A stretch of 64,000 nucleotides of DNA. It comes from AWTP1-13 sp963840445 (GTDB lineage: Bacteria > Pseudomonadota > Alphaproteobacteria > Rhizobiales > Hyphomicrobiaceae). The stretch lies in assembly GCA_963840445.1 (NCBI GenBank), contig CAWIZC010000040.1, positions 1-64,000 on the forward strand. The letters run 5' to 3'. This document shows, piece by piece, positions 17,657-28,337 of the stretch. Within the stretch, counting starts at the first letter, position 1. Every line of letters starts with the position of its first letter. A program made the position numbers and the translations under genes. The notes beneath the pieces are model-generated. The model was not told the origin of the DNA. It saw nothing but the letters and a program-made list of their open reading frames with translations, and did not search any database.

Positions 17657-18715
17657 CTACGCCTTGAGCAGGCGCGCGGCCTTCGGCGCGAAGTAGGTTA
17701 GCACGCCTGAGGCGCCGGCCCGCTTGAAGGCCAGCAGGCTCTCGAGCATCACCTTGTCGCCATCCAGCCAGCCGTTCTGCGCCGCCGCGGTCAGCATCGC
17801 GTATTCGCCGGACACCTGGTAGGCGAAGGTCGGCACACCGAAGGTGTCTTTCACCCGCCGCACGATGTCCAGATAGGGCATGCCGGGCTTGACCATTACC
17901 ATGTCCGCCCCCTCGGCGATATCGAGGGCTACCTCGCGCAAGGCCTCGTCCGAGTTGGCCGGGTCCATCTGGTAGGTGCGCTTGTCGCCGGTCAGCGTCG
18001 CCGCCGAGCCCACGGCGTCGCGGAATGGGCCGTAGAAGGCCGATGCGTACTTGGCCGCGTAGGCCATGATCTGCACGTTCTGGTGCCCGCCCTCTTCCAG
18101 CGCCTGGCGAATGGCGCCGATGCGGCCGTCCATCATGTCGGAGGGCGCGATGATGTCGCAGCCGGCCTCGGCCTGTACCAGTGCTTGCCGCACCAGCGCG
18201 GGCAGCGTCTCGTCGTTGATGATCTCGCTCCCGCGCATCAGGCCGTCATGACCATGGCTGGTGTAGGGATCGAGTGCCACGTCGAGCAGCACGCCGACAT
18301 CGAGTTCGGCCTCGCGGATGGCGCGCGTGGCGCGGCAGACGAGATTGTCGGGATTGAGTGCCTCGCCGCCGTCGTCGGTGCGCAGTTTCGGGTCGGTGTA
18401 GGGAAACAGTGCGATTGCCGGGATGCCGAGCGCGACCGCCTGCTCGGCCGCCGCCACCGTGAGGTCGACGCTGAGGCGATCGACGCCCGGCATCGACGGC
18501 ACGGGCACACGCTGGTTGCGACCCTCGCCGACAAAGATCGGCCAGATCAGATCCGCGGCGCTCAGCACGTTCTCTGCTACCAGGCGGCGCGCCCACCCGG
18601 TTTTGCGGTTGCGCCGCATCCGTATGCTGGGGAAGCGGCCGGTTGCCGGCTGCGTGCGGACAGCACCGCCCGTTCGGCTGTCATCGCCGGAACGTCGGGA
18701 AGCGACAGGCTTCAT
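17657..18715 (-). CDS. hemB: Delta-aminolevulinic acid dehydratase (porphobilinogen synthase)
   Basis: Condenses two 5-aminolevulinate molecules to porphobilinogen in haem and cobalamin synthesis. Active-site lysines are in IMAYAAKYASAFYGPFRDA and MVMVKPGMPYLD. The metal-site region (LLDVALDPYTSHGHDGL) is rich in aspartate rather than cysteine, pointing to the magnesium-type enzyme found in alphaproteobacteria. The ATG at 18715 gives 352 residues with AGGTG upstream; a GTG at 18721 is possible. It stands between the extensin-like gene and bpt, all on the minus strand. Confidence 0.95.
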   Translation of the reverse strand: MKPVASRRSGDDSRTGGAVRTQPATGRFPSIRMRRNRKTGWARRLVAENVLSAADLIWPIFVGEGRNQRVPVPSMPGVDRLSVDLTVAAAEQAVALGIPAIALFPYTDPKLRTDDGGEALNPDNLVCRATRAIREAELDVGVLLDVALDPYTSHGHDGLMRGSEIINDETLPALVRQALVQAEAGCDIIAPSDMMDGRIGAIRQALEEGGHQNVQIMAYAAKYASAFYGPFRDAVGSAATLTGDKRTYQMDPANSDEALREVALDIAEGADMVMVKPGMPYLDIVRRVKDTFGVPTFAYQVSGEYAMLTAAAQNGWLDGDKVMLESLLAFKRAGASGVLTYFAPKAARLLKA

Positions 18716-18829
18716 GGGCACACCTATGCGAAAGCTTCGCGCCGGGCGCGTGATCAGGATCGGCCTGGATCGCCGCGTGGCCGGCTCAGGTCACATTGTG
18801 CGGAAGCCCAACCGCAAGGCAAGTGCCCG

Positions 18830-19858
18830 CTATTCGCAGATGGTAAAGCCTTTGCGGTCGGCCATATCCACGTGGAAGTGGTTCTTGTGGGCGCTGTTGG
18901 CCTCAGGGCCGAGCACCGTGCCGAAAATCCTGCAGGCCGCATGATGTGCCTCGCGCAAGAAATCCATCTTGCCGTTCAGCGCGGCGGCAGCAGCATCGCC
19001 GGCCTGCGGCTTGGGTCCGCCCAGGCGATTGGGCTGCACCAGTCCGATGTGGCCCGAGTCGGACGGCAGACCGCCTGGCATCTGCATCGAGATGCCGGGG
19101 ATGGCGATGGTAATCCCCGTGTGGGCGGGATCTGCAACGATCGGGCGGTCCGGTCGCCGGGGCGTGCCGGCGGCGGTTTGCTTGTTCTGGTCCGTTGTCG
19201 GGGCGGGCTTGACCTGGGCAGTGGCTTCGCCGGCCCTGGCCGCGGCCGCCTGCGCGGCGATCTCGCGCGCCGTCATCCCCCAGTCCGCGACCACTCTGGC
19301 CGTCTCTCCTCGCCCGGTGACGAATGCGCCGATGTCCAGGGCGTTCACTCGGCCGTGCTCGCTGAGCCGGCTCTTGGCGCGACCATAGGCGTTGCGACAC
19401 GAGTAGGAGCTCATCGCATCGATACGGACCAGTTGGCCACCCAGGTGCTTGCGTGCGAGCGGCTGCAAGTCCTGCTGCACCCATTTGTGCAGTGCCGCAA
19501 TCATATCGCAGGTCAGATCGACCGGCGGGGACAGCATGACCTGCTGCTGGCTCTTGCCGATGCTGATCAATTTCATGGGGGCGGGCGTGCCGCACTCGGT
19601 CCCTTCGCGCCAAGGAGTGGCGGGCACCGCTACGACATCGAGACCTTTGAGCAGAACCCGGCAGCGTGCCTGCGCCAGCTCGATTTCCTGCGCCGACCAC
19701 TCCGCGGCTTGCTGCGGCACGCCGTTGGTGGGCGTCGTCATGCCTTGCTGCTGAGTGTTGGAGGTGGGCAACGGTCTGGCGGGCATCTGCTGCGCCCACC
19801 CGCTGCCAGCGGCCAGCACGCAAAATGCGGCCGTCGTCGCCAAACGTCGCGGAATCAT
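18830..19858 (-). CDS. Extensin-like family secreted protein
   Basis: A 342-residue periplasmic protein with a signal peptide (MIPRRLATTAAFCVLAAGSGWAQ) and a low-complexity linker. The extensin-like C-terminal domain is recognisable from cysteines (ELAQARCRVLL, VDLTCDMIAALH, SSYSCRNAYGR), the HGRVNALDIGAF block, and the terminal HKNHFHVDMADR motif. The histidines in that last motif resemble the zinc site of peptidase families acting on cell walls, so a role in peptidoglycan or surface polymers is possible (inference). The middle carries an alanine/proline/threonine-rich insert of about 90 residues. It is divergent from the next gene. Confidence 0.85.
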   Translation of the reverse strand: MIPRRLATTAAFCVLAAGSGWAQQMPARPLPTSNTQQQGMTTPTNGVPQQAAEWSAQEIELAQARCRVLLKGLDVVAVPATPWREGTECGTPAPMKLISIGKSQQQVMLSPPVDLTCDMIAALHKWVQQDLQPLARKHLGGQLVRIDAMSSYSCRNAYGRAKSRLSEHGRVNALDIGAFVTGRGETARVVADWGMTAREIAAQAAAARAGEATAQVKPAPTTDQNKQTAAGTPRRPDRPIVADPAHTGITIAIPGISMQMPGGLPSDSGHIGLVQPNRLGGPKPQAGDAAAAALNGKMDFLREAHHAACRIFGTVLGPEANSAHKNHFHVDMADRKGFTICE

Positions 19859-20013
19859 TAAGGATTTGCCCCTACTGCCAGCTCCCGGTCCCGCCGATTA
19901 CGCCCCCACGAATCGGAACCCGGAGGTTGCTGACTTGAAGCAAATCGATATAGCTCCGATTTGCGGCAAACGCGAGGCTTTTGCAGTTGTGAGGCTGCGA
20001 ATGGAAACAACTT

Positions 20014-21154
20014 GTGGATGAGAGCAGCGTGGGAACGGTCGAATTGAAGGATCAGGCAGATGAGCCGTCGGCGACGCAGGGACGGGGCGATATCCTGCTC
20101 GGCGTCGAGGGAGCGGCGGCCGTCGTCACCCTGAACCGCCCGCAGGCCCTCAACGCCCTGACGGATGCCATGCGCGGGGAGCTGGCAGCCGCCATACCGC
20201 GATGGGTGCGCGACCCGCAGGTGTATGCGCTGCTCATCGCTTCGTCCTCGGAGCGGGCCTTTTGCGCCGGAGGCGATGTGCGCGAGATGGCCGAATGGGG
20301 CCGTAGCCGGATCGCCGACGCGCGCCGCTCGCTCGCTGCCGAATACACCCTCAACTGGTCGCTCGACCGCTTCACCAAGCCCGCTATCGCCCTGATCGAT
20401 GGAATGGTGATGGGGGGTGGGGTCGGCATTTCCCTGTACGGCACGCATCGCGTGGCTGGCGAGCGGTACCGGTTCGCCATGCCCGAGACCGGCATCGGAT
20501 TTTTTCCCGACGACGGCGTCAGCAGCGTGCTGGCGCGTCTGCCGGACGAGATCGGCATGTATCTGGCGCTGACTGGGCGCGCCGTCGGCCGGGCCGATGC
20601 CTATCGACTTGGCCTGGCGACGCATTGCATCTCCGCCCGGCAGTTCGGAGAGATTCGGGTCGCTGTCAGCGAGGCCGATCCGGTCGATCCGCTGCTCGAC
20701 ACGCGACACGAGGACCCCGGCCCAGGCGACCTGGAGCAGCTGCGCCCTGCGATCGCGCGCTGCTTCGGCGCCGAGCAGTCTGGACGGTATCCTGGGAAGG
20801 CTTGGCGCCGAGACAGGGGCTTCTGCACCCTGGGCCGAAGGCGTGCGCGCCGAGCTGGCGCAACGGTCGCCGCTGTCGCTGGCGGTGACCTATCGGCAAA
20901 TGCGGAAGGCGCGTGGATGGGATCTGCGGACCGCGCTCCTCAACGATTTCCGGCTGGCGTGCCGCTTCCTGGAAGGCAAGGACTTCTACGAGGGTGTGCG
21001 CGCCTTTCTGGTGGACCGGGATCGGGCGCCGCGCTGGCAGCCCGGCCGTCTCGAGGATGTCACCGAGGCGATGGTCGACGGCCACTTTGCCGCGCTCGGG
21101 CCTGATGAGCTTGAGCTTCCGCCCGACGCTCCGCTGCTTGGCTTCCAGCGGTGA
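20014..21154 (+). CDS. Enoyl-CoA hydratase/isomerase family (3-hydroxyisobutyryl-CoA hydrolase-like), one frameshift
   Basis: Crotonase-fold protein. The oxyanion-hole blocks ERAFCAGGDVREMAEWG and IDGMVMGGGVGISLYGTHRV and the MPETGIGFFPDDGVS segment fit the 3-hydroxyisobutyryl-CoA hydrolase branch (valine degradation), as does the long C-terminal half (FLEGKDFYEGVRAFLVDRD). The frame breaks near 20780; a one-base change joins the halves to about 379 residues, normal for that branch. Start is GTG 20014 or GTG 20029, the latter better spaced from GGATGAGAG. It stands alone, divergent from the extensin-like gene. Confidence 0.8.
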
Positions 21155-21274
21155 ACCCGCACCAGCTCGGCTGTCGTTAACCCATTGTATTAAGTTAGAA
21201 TTAGAGCCTTTCCCATAGACTGGTTGGCAAATCCGGGAAAAACCGGAAGCGTCAAACAGATTGAGGCAAGGGCC

Positions 21275-21784
21275 ATGAGTTTAGCGTTGGACTTGGGGCG
21301 CAATCGCGCGCCAGCTTCGGATGATCCATCCCGCAACGAATATCTGCAGGCCTTACGGCTGATCGAGCGCCTGCACCGCTTGCTGCTCGACGTGATCAAG
21401 GACGAGTACGACCGCCTCGGCGGAGCCGAGTTGAACAGCGTCCAGGCGCTGTTGCTCTACAACATGGGCGACAGCGAGTTGACGGCCGGCGAGCTGAAGA
21501 CGCGCGGCTACTATCTGGGCTCGAACGTCTCCTACAACCTCAAGAAGCTCGTCGACATGGGCTACCTGCATTACAAGCGCTCCGACAAGGACCGCAGGTC
21601 TGTCCGCGTCAGCCTGACGCCAAAGGGCCTGGAAGCGCGCAACGTCATCCAGAAGCTCTACCAGCGCCAGCTGGGTTCGGTGGAGGCGGTTGGCCAGATC
21701 ACGACCGACGACTTCAAGAGCCTCAACAAGTCGCTGGTGCGGCTCGAGCGCTTCTGGACCGATCAGATCCGCTATCGGCTCTAG
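21275..21784 (+). CDS. MarR-family regulator, LdtR-like
   Basis: A 169-residue winged-helix protein. The recognition region SELTAGELKTRGYYLGSNVS, then YNLKKLVDMGYLHYKRSDKD and RRSVRVSLTPKGLEARN, matches the Rhizobiales regulator LdtR, which in other genomes controls an L,D-transpeptidase gene and osmotic-stress tolerance. No transpeptidase gene is within the window, so its target must be elsewhere. The ATG at 21275 has GAGG twelve bases upstream. Intact frame, single gene. Confidence 0.8.
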   Translation: MSLALDLGRNRAPASDDPSRNEYLQALRLIERLHRLLLDVIKDEYDRLGGAELNSVQALLLYNMGDSELTAGELKTRGYYLGSNVSYNLKKLVDMGYLHYKRSDKDRRSVRVSLTPKGLEARNVIQKLYQRQLGSVEAVGQITTDDFKSLNKSLVRLERFWTDQIRYRL

Positions 21785-22019
21785 TTGGCTTCACGTTTAC
21801 GTTATCCCTGGCGCTCGCTTTGCTGATGCGTCCATGCCGAGCCCTCCCGGTGGGAGAGACGGATTTGGCATACCCGCCGCGTTGAACGTTGGCGGCGTGG
21901 TGTCCGGGAGCCCCTGGGCACTCGCGCCGCACGTACGGGAAGCGTAGAATGGGGATCTGGGGAGGCGTCGGGGCCCGTATCCGAACGGTCGGATGGGGGT
22001 TGACGAATGGTGCGTGAGC

Positions 22020-23259
22020 ATGAAGCCCAAGCGGCTGGCGTTTTTGTTTGCCGGGGCGGCCGTTGCCGCGTCTGCGGCTTATTTTTTTTGGCCCGACCTG
22101 ATTGGAGTTGCGCGCACCTACGGAATAAGCGCGGTTTCGACGGCCAAGAGCGAGACGAAAACCGAAACCAAGGGTGAGACCAAGCGCGGCGGTGCCGCGC
22201 TCGCGCCCGTGATGGTGGCCGAGGTCACCCAAGCCGATATGCCGGTGATCCTGGTCGCGCCGGGCACGGTCGAGCCGCTCGCCAATGTCGCCGTCAAGCC
22301 GCGCGTCGACGGACAGATCGTCGAGGTTGCCTTCAAGGAAGGCGACTTCGTCGAAGAGAACAGCATCCTGTTCCGTCTCGACGACCGCATGGTCAAGGCG
22401 CAGATCAGCCAGGTCGAGGCGACCATCGCGCGCGACCAGGCCGCGTTGCGCGATGCCGAGGCGACGTACGCCCGCCGCCAATCCCTGATCGCCAACAGGG
22501 TCGTCACCGAAGCCGCGCTCGACCAGTCCAAGTTTGCCGTCGAGGGGCTGAAGGCCGCCATCACCGCCGGACAGGCCTCGCTCGAACTCGCAGCGCACGC
22601 AGCTCGACTATCTCACCATTCGCGCGCCGATCAGCGGCCGCACGGGTAGCCTGACGGCCAAGCTCGGCGCAACGGTGCGCAGCCAGGATGCGCTGGCCCT
22701 GGTGACGATCAATCAGACGAAACCCATCACGGTCAACTTCTCCCTGCCGCAGGGTGAGCTGGGCGCGCTGCGGCGCGCGCTCGTGGCCAAGGCCACCGCC
22801 GATGTCAAGGTGCCCGGCGGCGCGCGGCCGGCGGTGGTGTCGGGCGTGATCGCCTTCGTCGACAATCAGGTCGACAAGCAGACGGGCACCATCAGCGCCA
22901 AGGTCGTTGCCGAGAACGGCGATGAACTGTTGTGGCCGGGCCAGTCCGTGGAGGTTTCGCTCACGGTGGAGATCAAGCCGAAGATGCTGTCGGTCCCGGC
23001 GGCGGCCGTGCTGCCGGCGCAGCAGGGTATGATCGTCTGGGTGGTGGATGCCGACAACAAGGTGAGCGTGCGCACGGTGACGGTCGCGCGCATCGTCGGC
23101 CAGACCGCGTACCTGTCCGCCGGCGTGTCGCCTGGCGAGCGGCTGGTGACGGACGGCCAGATCCGCCTTGCGCCGGGCGCATCGGTGCGCATCGAAGAGC
23201 CTCGCCGCAATGCGCCGCTGCCAGCCAGCGAAGAACGCCGCATGAACGGCAGAGGCTGA
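22020..23259 (+). CDS. RND efflux periplasmic adaptor (membrane fusion protein), one frameshift
   Basis: Links an RND pump to an outer-membrane channel. It starts with a lysine-rich tip and one hydrophobic anchor (LAFLFAGAAVAASAAYFFW), then lipoyl half-motifs (VKPRVDGQIVEVAFKEGDFV and, after the coiled hairpin, YLTIRAPISGRTGSLTAKLG) and the beta-barrel (WPGQSVEVSLTVEIKPKML). The frame breaks near 22592 between LASLELA and RTQLDYLTIRAP; one base restores about 412 residues. The RND gene starts 17 bases after its stop, so the two form an operon. No outer-membrane channel gene follows. Confidence 0.88.
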
Positions 23260-23275
23260 AGACCCAAGGAGTCCC

Positions 23276-26200
23276 ATGCGCCTCTCGGAGCTGTGCATCC
23301 GCCGGCCGGTGATGACGACGCTGTTGATGGCGTCGCTGCTGCTCGCCGGCTTCTTCGGATACCGTCAGCTCCCGATCGCGGCCATCCCGCGCATCGAGGT
23401 GCCGACCATCGCCGTGACCGTGCGACTATCCGGGCGCCAGCCCGGACACCATGGCGGTTTCGATCGCGGCCCCGCTGGAACGGCAGTTCGCCACCATTGC
23501 CGGCATCACCGGGATCACCTCGCTCAGCACCACGGGCAGTACGCAGGTCACGCTCGAGTTCGATCTCAACCGCAACATCGATGCGGCCGCGCTCGACACG
23601 CAATCGGCCATCTCGGTGGCGGCCTCCCGCCTGCCTGAGGACCTGCCGACGCCGCCGGCCTACCGCAAGGTCAACCCCGCCGACTCGCCGATCATCTTCC
23701 TGGCGCTGACCTCCGACACGGCGATGTCGCAGGACATGAACGAGTTCGCCGACAAGGTGATGAGCCCGCGCATCTCGACGCTGACCGGCGTGGCGCAGGT
23801 CAACATCCAGGGCGCCCAGAAGCGGGCGGTGCGCATCAAGTACGACCTCGACGCACTCGCCACCCGCGGCATCTCCGTGGAGGAGATCCGCCAGGCAGTG
23901 ATCGCGCTGGCATCGGTGAGCCCGATCGGCAGCCTGCGTACCACCCAGCAGCTCTACATTCTGGAGATGAAGAGCGCCGAGCCGACGGCTGCCTACTTCA
24001 AGCCGGTGATCGTCGCCTGGCGCAACGGCGCGCCAGTGCGGCTGCAGGACATCGCCAGCGTCGAGGATTCGGTCGAGAACGACCAGGCGCGCGCCGAGTT
24101 CGACGGCAAGCGCTCGATCATAGTGTCCGTGCAGCGCCAGCCCGATGCCAACACCGTCGAGGTGACGGACGCGATCCACAAGATCCTGCCCGAGTTCCGG
24201 CGCCTGCTGCCGCCGACCATCGATCTGAGCGTGCTGAGTGACCGCTCGCAGTCGATCCGCGAGTCCGTGCACGATGTGCAGATCACGCTGATGTTGACGG
24301 CGACGCTGGTGATCCTCGTCATTCTGGCCTTCCTGCGCACCTGGCGGGCCACCATCATTCCCGCGCTGGCGCTGCCGCTGTCGATCATCGGCACCTTCGC
24401 TGGCATGGCGGCGATGGGTTTCTCGCTCGACAACGTCAGCCTGCTTGCGCTCACGCTGGCGCTGGGCTTCGTCGTGGACGATGCCATCGTCGTGCTCGAG
24501 AACATTGTGCGCTACGTCGAGGGTGGCATGAAGCCGTTCGAGGCCGCCATCAGGGGCGCCAACGAGATCGGCTTCACGGTTCTGTCGATCACCATCTCGC
24601 TGGTCGCCGTGTTCATCCCGATCCTGTTCATGGGCGGCATCGTCGGCCGGTTCTTCTTTGAATTCGCCATGACCATCAGCATGGCGATCCTGCTGTCGGG
24701 CTTTATCTCGCTGACGCTGACGCCGATGCTGGCCTCGCGCATGCTGAAGGCGGAACACGCCCACGATGCCAAGCCCGGCTTGCTGTCGCGCGCCTTCGAG
24801 GGCGGCTACAACCTGATGGCCCGCAGCTATCGCGCGACGCTCGACGTCTCGTTGCGCGTGCCGTGGCTGATGCTGATCGTCACGTTCGGCACGATGGCGG
24901 CGACGGTCTATGTGTTCGGCCTGGTCAAGAAGGGCTTCCTGCCGACCGAGGATACCAGCATCATCATCGTGCGCACGGAGGCGGCGCCCGATATCGCCTT
25001 CGAGGCCATGCTGGAGCGTCAGCGCATCGTCTCCGAACGGGTTCGCGCCGACCCCGACGTGCTCTACGTCAACTCGAGCGTGCAGCAGACCCAGTTCAAT
25101 CCGACGCTCAACCGCGGCTCGATGTTCGTGCAGCTCAAGCCGCGTCCCGAGCGCGTCAATCGCGGCACCATCAGCGACGTGCAAAACCGCTTGCGGCGCA
25201 GCCTCGCCGGCATTCCGGGCATTCGCGCGTTCCCGGTGCCTCTGCAGAACCTGCGCATCGGCAGCCGCGGCGGCGCCGCGCTCTACCAGTACACGCTGAC
25301 CAGCGTCAGCCAGAGCGAGCTCTACGATAATGCGCAGCGCCTGATCGAGCGCGTGCAGAAGGCGCCGGGCTTCACCGACGTCACGAGCGATCTGACGCTC
25401 GGTGCGCGGCAGCTGACGATCACCGTCGATCGCGATGCCCTGGCGCGCTACGGCCTCAGCATGGACGTGGTGCGCTCGACGCTGTACTCGGCGTTCGGCA
25501 CGCGCAAGATCGCCACCGTCTACACGCCCGCCAACGACTACGCCGTCATCGTCGAGGCCGACAAGGCGTTGATCCTGGATCCGAGCGTGCTCTCGAAAGT
25601 GTACATGCGCAGCACCACGGGCCAGCAGGTGCGCCTCGATTCGGTGGCCTCGGTGAAGCTTGGGCCGGGCCCGGTGTCGGTTGCGCGCCAGTCGCAGCTG
25701 CCGGCCGTCACCATCACCTTCAACCTGGCGCCCGGCTATACGCTGGGCGAGGCGGTCGGCGCCATGCGCGAGCTGGAGCGCGAGGTCAACATGCCCGCCG
25801 ACCATCACGGGCCAGTTCGCCGGCACGGCGCAGGTGTTCGAGAATTCCTTCCGCGACCAGCCGCTGCTGATCGCCGCCGCCATCCTCACGATCTACATCG
25901 TGCTCGGCGTCCTGTACGAGAGCTTCATCCACCCGATCACGATTCTCTCCGGCCTGCCGTCGGCCAGTCTCGGCGCCTTGCTGGTGCTGTACCTGTTTGA
26001 TGTCGAGCTGACCATCATCGCCATGATCGGCATCATCCTGCTGGTCGGCATCGTCAAGAAGAACGCCATCATGATGGTGGACTTCGCCATCGAAGCCCGA
26101 TCGCGAGGGGCAAGTCCGCGCGACGCCATCCGCGAGGCCTGCCTGCTGCGCTTCCGGCCGATCATGATGACGACCATGGCTGCCATGTTCGGCACGCTGC

Positions 26201-26419
26201 CGATCGCCATCGGCTGGGGTGCCGGCGCCGAGCTGCGCCAGCCGCTGGGTTTGGCCGTGGTCGGCGGTTTGGCCGTATCGCAGCTGCTGACGCTTTACAT
26301 CACGCCCGCCATCTACCTGACCTTCGAGAAGTCTCGGCCAGCGCCTCGGTGCCGGCCGGCGCGAGCATATCCCCACAGTCGCGCACGAGGGCGAGCCACC
26401 GCGCGCCGCGGCCGAGTAG
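23276..26419 (+). CDS. RND multidrug efflux permease (HAE-1, MdtB/C-like), three frameshifts
   Basis: Proton-driven inner-membrane exporter. The ATG at 23276 follows AAGGAG. The N-terminus (MRLSELCIRRPVMTTLLMA) and central helix 4 with the proton-relay aspartates (GFVVDDAIVVLENIVRYVEG) are typical, as is MVDFAIEARSRGASPRDAI. Breaks: near 23427 an extra A splits VTVRYPGASPDTMA; near 25801 an extra C splits MPADITGQFAGTAQ; near 26330 the end shifts to GQRLGAGRREHIPTVAHEGE, stopping at 26419. Reconstructed length is about 1046 residues, the family norm. Such one-base, easily repaired breaks suggest sequence error. Confidence 0.9.
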
Positions 26420-26552
26420 AAAGCCTGCACCCGGTCATCCCGGACGGCAATGCTCGCATCGCGATCCGGGATCTCCCGCACGCTCTGGTTCCTATCGTCT
26501 CGGCTGCGCTCGGCGTCCGCGATGAGGGGCAGGTCGGTTGGCCGGCGGCGTT

Positions 26553-27437
26553 TCAGATGCGCCGGCCGCGCGATACCCATACGGCGCCGAGCTGGACCAG
26601 CAGCGTGCCGGACAGGATCATCGCCGCGCCGACCCAGCCGATGGCACTCAGGTGCTCATTCAGGAGCAGATAGGCCGCCAGCGCGGCAAACAGCGTCTCC
26701 ATGCTGACGATGATGGCTGCTTCCGAGGGAGGGGTATGCTGCAGCGCCACGGTGAGCAGCGTGAAGGTGAGCGCGCTGGACAGCAACCCCACATAGGCGA
26801 TGTCGACCCAAGCGGCGCCCAACCCTGCGAGCGTCACGTTCTCCAAGAGTGCGGCGCCCAGGCCCGCCAGCGCGGCCACCACCGCGAATTGAACAGCCGT
26901 GAAGCCGAGCGGTCGGCGGTACTGCGCGGCGCCGCCGGTGATCACCACATGCCCGGCCCAAAAGGCGGCGGAGATAGCCACCAGCATGTCGCCGGTCGAG
27001 AAATGGCTGAGCGTGCCGCCGCCGAGCAGCCACGTGCCGGCGGCCGATAGCACAACGGCCGGCCACACGAAGGGGCTCGGCTGCCGGCTGCTCCAGGCCC
27101 AGGCGATGAACGGCGTGATGACGACGTAGAGTGCCGTCAGGAAGCCGGTGTTGGTGACCGACGCCGTCTGCAAGCCGGCCTGCTGCAGCCAGCCGGCAAC
27201 GAAAAAGGTCAAGCCTCCCCAGACGGCGATCGGCAGGAAGGCGAGGTTGCTCCCTCCCCCAGCGGCTTGTGCCTCGCGCCTTGCCAACGGAATCAGCGCC
27301 ACGGTCGCGACCGCGGCCCGCGCCGCCAGGAAGGTGAGCGGGCCAACGTGGCTCATGGCCGATTTCTGGAATATGAATGCCACGCCCCAGATGACGGCCG
27401 TGAGCAGCAGGGCGAGATCGGCGTGCAATCGGGACAT
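26553..27437 (-). CDS. DMT/EamA family transporter
   Basis: A 294-residue ten-helix membrane protein with two EamA repeats. The first opens with LALLLTAVIWGVAFIFQKSA and the second with GDMLVAISAAFWAGHVVITG; GLLSSALTFTLLTVALQHTP and AYLLLNEHLSAIGWVGAAMI are standard late motifs. Substrate unknown; relatives export amino acids or other metabolites. The frame is intact. It converges with the RND operon and lies downstream of the small membrane gene at 27516-27701. Confidence 0.88.
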   Translation of the reverse strand: MSRLHADLALLLTAVIWGVAFIFQKSAMSHVGPLTFLAARAAVATVALIPLARREAQAAGGGSNLAFLPIAVWGGLTFFVAGWLQQAGLQTASVTNTGFLTALYVVITPFIAWAWSSRQPSPFVWPAVVLSAAGTWLLGGGTLSHFSTGDMLVAISAAFWAGHVVITGGAAQYRRPLGFTAVQFAVVAALAGLGAALLENVTLAGLGAAWVDIAYVGLLSSALTFTLLTVALQHTPPSEAAIIVSMETLFAALAAYLLLNEHLSAIGWVGAAMILSGTLLVQLGAVWVSRGRRI

Positions 27438-27515
27438 GCGGGCTTTTCGCCGGTTTGCACGTCACGCGCAACCCGCAGGCGGGGCAGGCACGCCGCGAGG
27501 CGGCCGGCGAGGCCT

Positions 27516-27701
27516 CTACAGTCCCCGCACCAGGTTGCCGACCATCAGCACCATGTAGGCCACCATGGCCAGCCAGTATTCCTGATGCGGCAGGTAGCGC
27601 GGCACGTAAATGCCGACGGCGCCGAACTTGGAGATCAGCGCCAGTGCCGCGATCACAACCGAAATCAGGAAGATGAAGATCGATGGTGGGTTGAGGCGCA
27701 T
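27516..27701 (-). CDS. Small two-helix membrane protein
   Basis: A 61-residue protein, MRLNPPSIFIFLISVVIAAL at the start and a second hydrophobic segment (YWLAMVAYMVLMVGNLVRGL) at the end, with a short loop containing YVPRYLPHQ. The ATG at 27701 is well supported by GGAGGGAG just upstream. Probably an inner-membrane hairpin; no family name recalled. The DMT transporter follows on the same strand after 78 bases and may be co-transcribed. Confidence 0.7.
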   Translation of the reverse strand: MRLNPPSIFIFLISVVIAALALISKFGAVGIYVPRYLPHQEYWLAMVAYMVLMVGNLVRGL

Positions 27702-27812
27702 AGGCTCCCTCCGTTTCACGCGAGCGGAGTGTAGGGGCGGAGCAGCCTAGAGGGAATAGGTCAGAGGCCCGCCGCGCCGGTAACTTGAGCGGGCCTCTGT
27801 CGCTCTGCGGTT

Positions 27813-28337
27813 TTACTGGCCGCAGTTGCGATCGCTGACGCTGTAGCTGCGGTGCACCTGCTCGATGATGGGCTCGTAGGTGGCCTTCTGCCCCTCCGGG
27901 AACAGCATGGCCCAGCTGTTGATCTTGCGGCCGCCGCAGCTGAACGTGACGCGCTGGTAGAAGGCCGTGCCGTTGCGGATGCCGGACAGCACGAACCACT
28001 TGTCGCGCAGCGGGGCGTAGTCGACGGCCGCGCCGGCATAGCTCTCGCGCAGCAGGAACTGCTGATACTGGGCAACGGTCTTGCCGTCGGTATTGTCCAG
28101 GGTGCCGACCAGCAGGCGCGCCTTGTCGTCGCTGGAGACGAACAGGCGGGCATCCTCGGTGGCAGCCGGCAGGGCGATGAACTGCGCCGAGGGGTAGCTC
28201 ACCGTGAAGCCGTGCCGTTCGTTGCGGTAGGTGGACAATCCGGCCTGACTCTGGGCGCCGCCGCCGGTTGCGGTCAGGCCCATAGAGGCTGCGAAAACGC
28301 CTGCGGTCAGAACGGCTCTGGCGAGTGTGCGTGACAT
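27813..28337 (-). CDS. Secreted hypothetical protein
   Basis: A 174-residue protein with a signal peptide (MSRTLARAVLTAGVFAASMG, cleavage near AQS). The mature part begins with a compact beta-rich domain (YRNERHGFTVSYPSAQFIAL) resembling the small secreted domain that starts with this kind of GFTVxYP motif in many rhizobial proteins. Two cysteines (TFSCGGRK and SDRNCGQ) near the end could form a disulfide. ATG at 28337 with GGGGA upstream. Function unknown, probably periplasmic. Confidence 0.75.
   Translation of the reverse strand: MSRTLARAVLTAGVFAASMGLTATGGGAQSQAGLSTYRNERHGFTVSYPSAQFIALPAATEDARLFVSSDDKARLLVGTLDNTDGKTVAQYQQFLLRESYAGAAVDYAPLRDKWFVLSGIRNGTAFYQRVTFSCGGRKINSWAMLFPEGQKATYEPIIEQVHRSYSVSDRNCGQ

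Noticed and set aside
18083..19861. A 592-codon plus frame across hemB and the extensin-like gene
   Set aside because: Opposite two well-supported genes and without any domain.
22866..25889. A 1007-codon open frame on the minus strand
   Set aside because: It lies entirely opposite the RND adaptor and permease, is extremely rich in His, Arg and Gly, and matches no family. It is a GC-skew shadow of the real genes.
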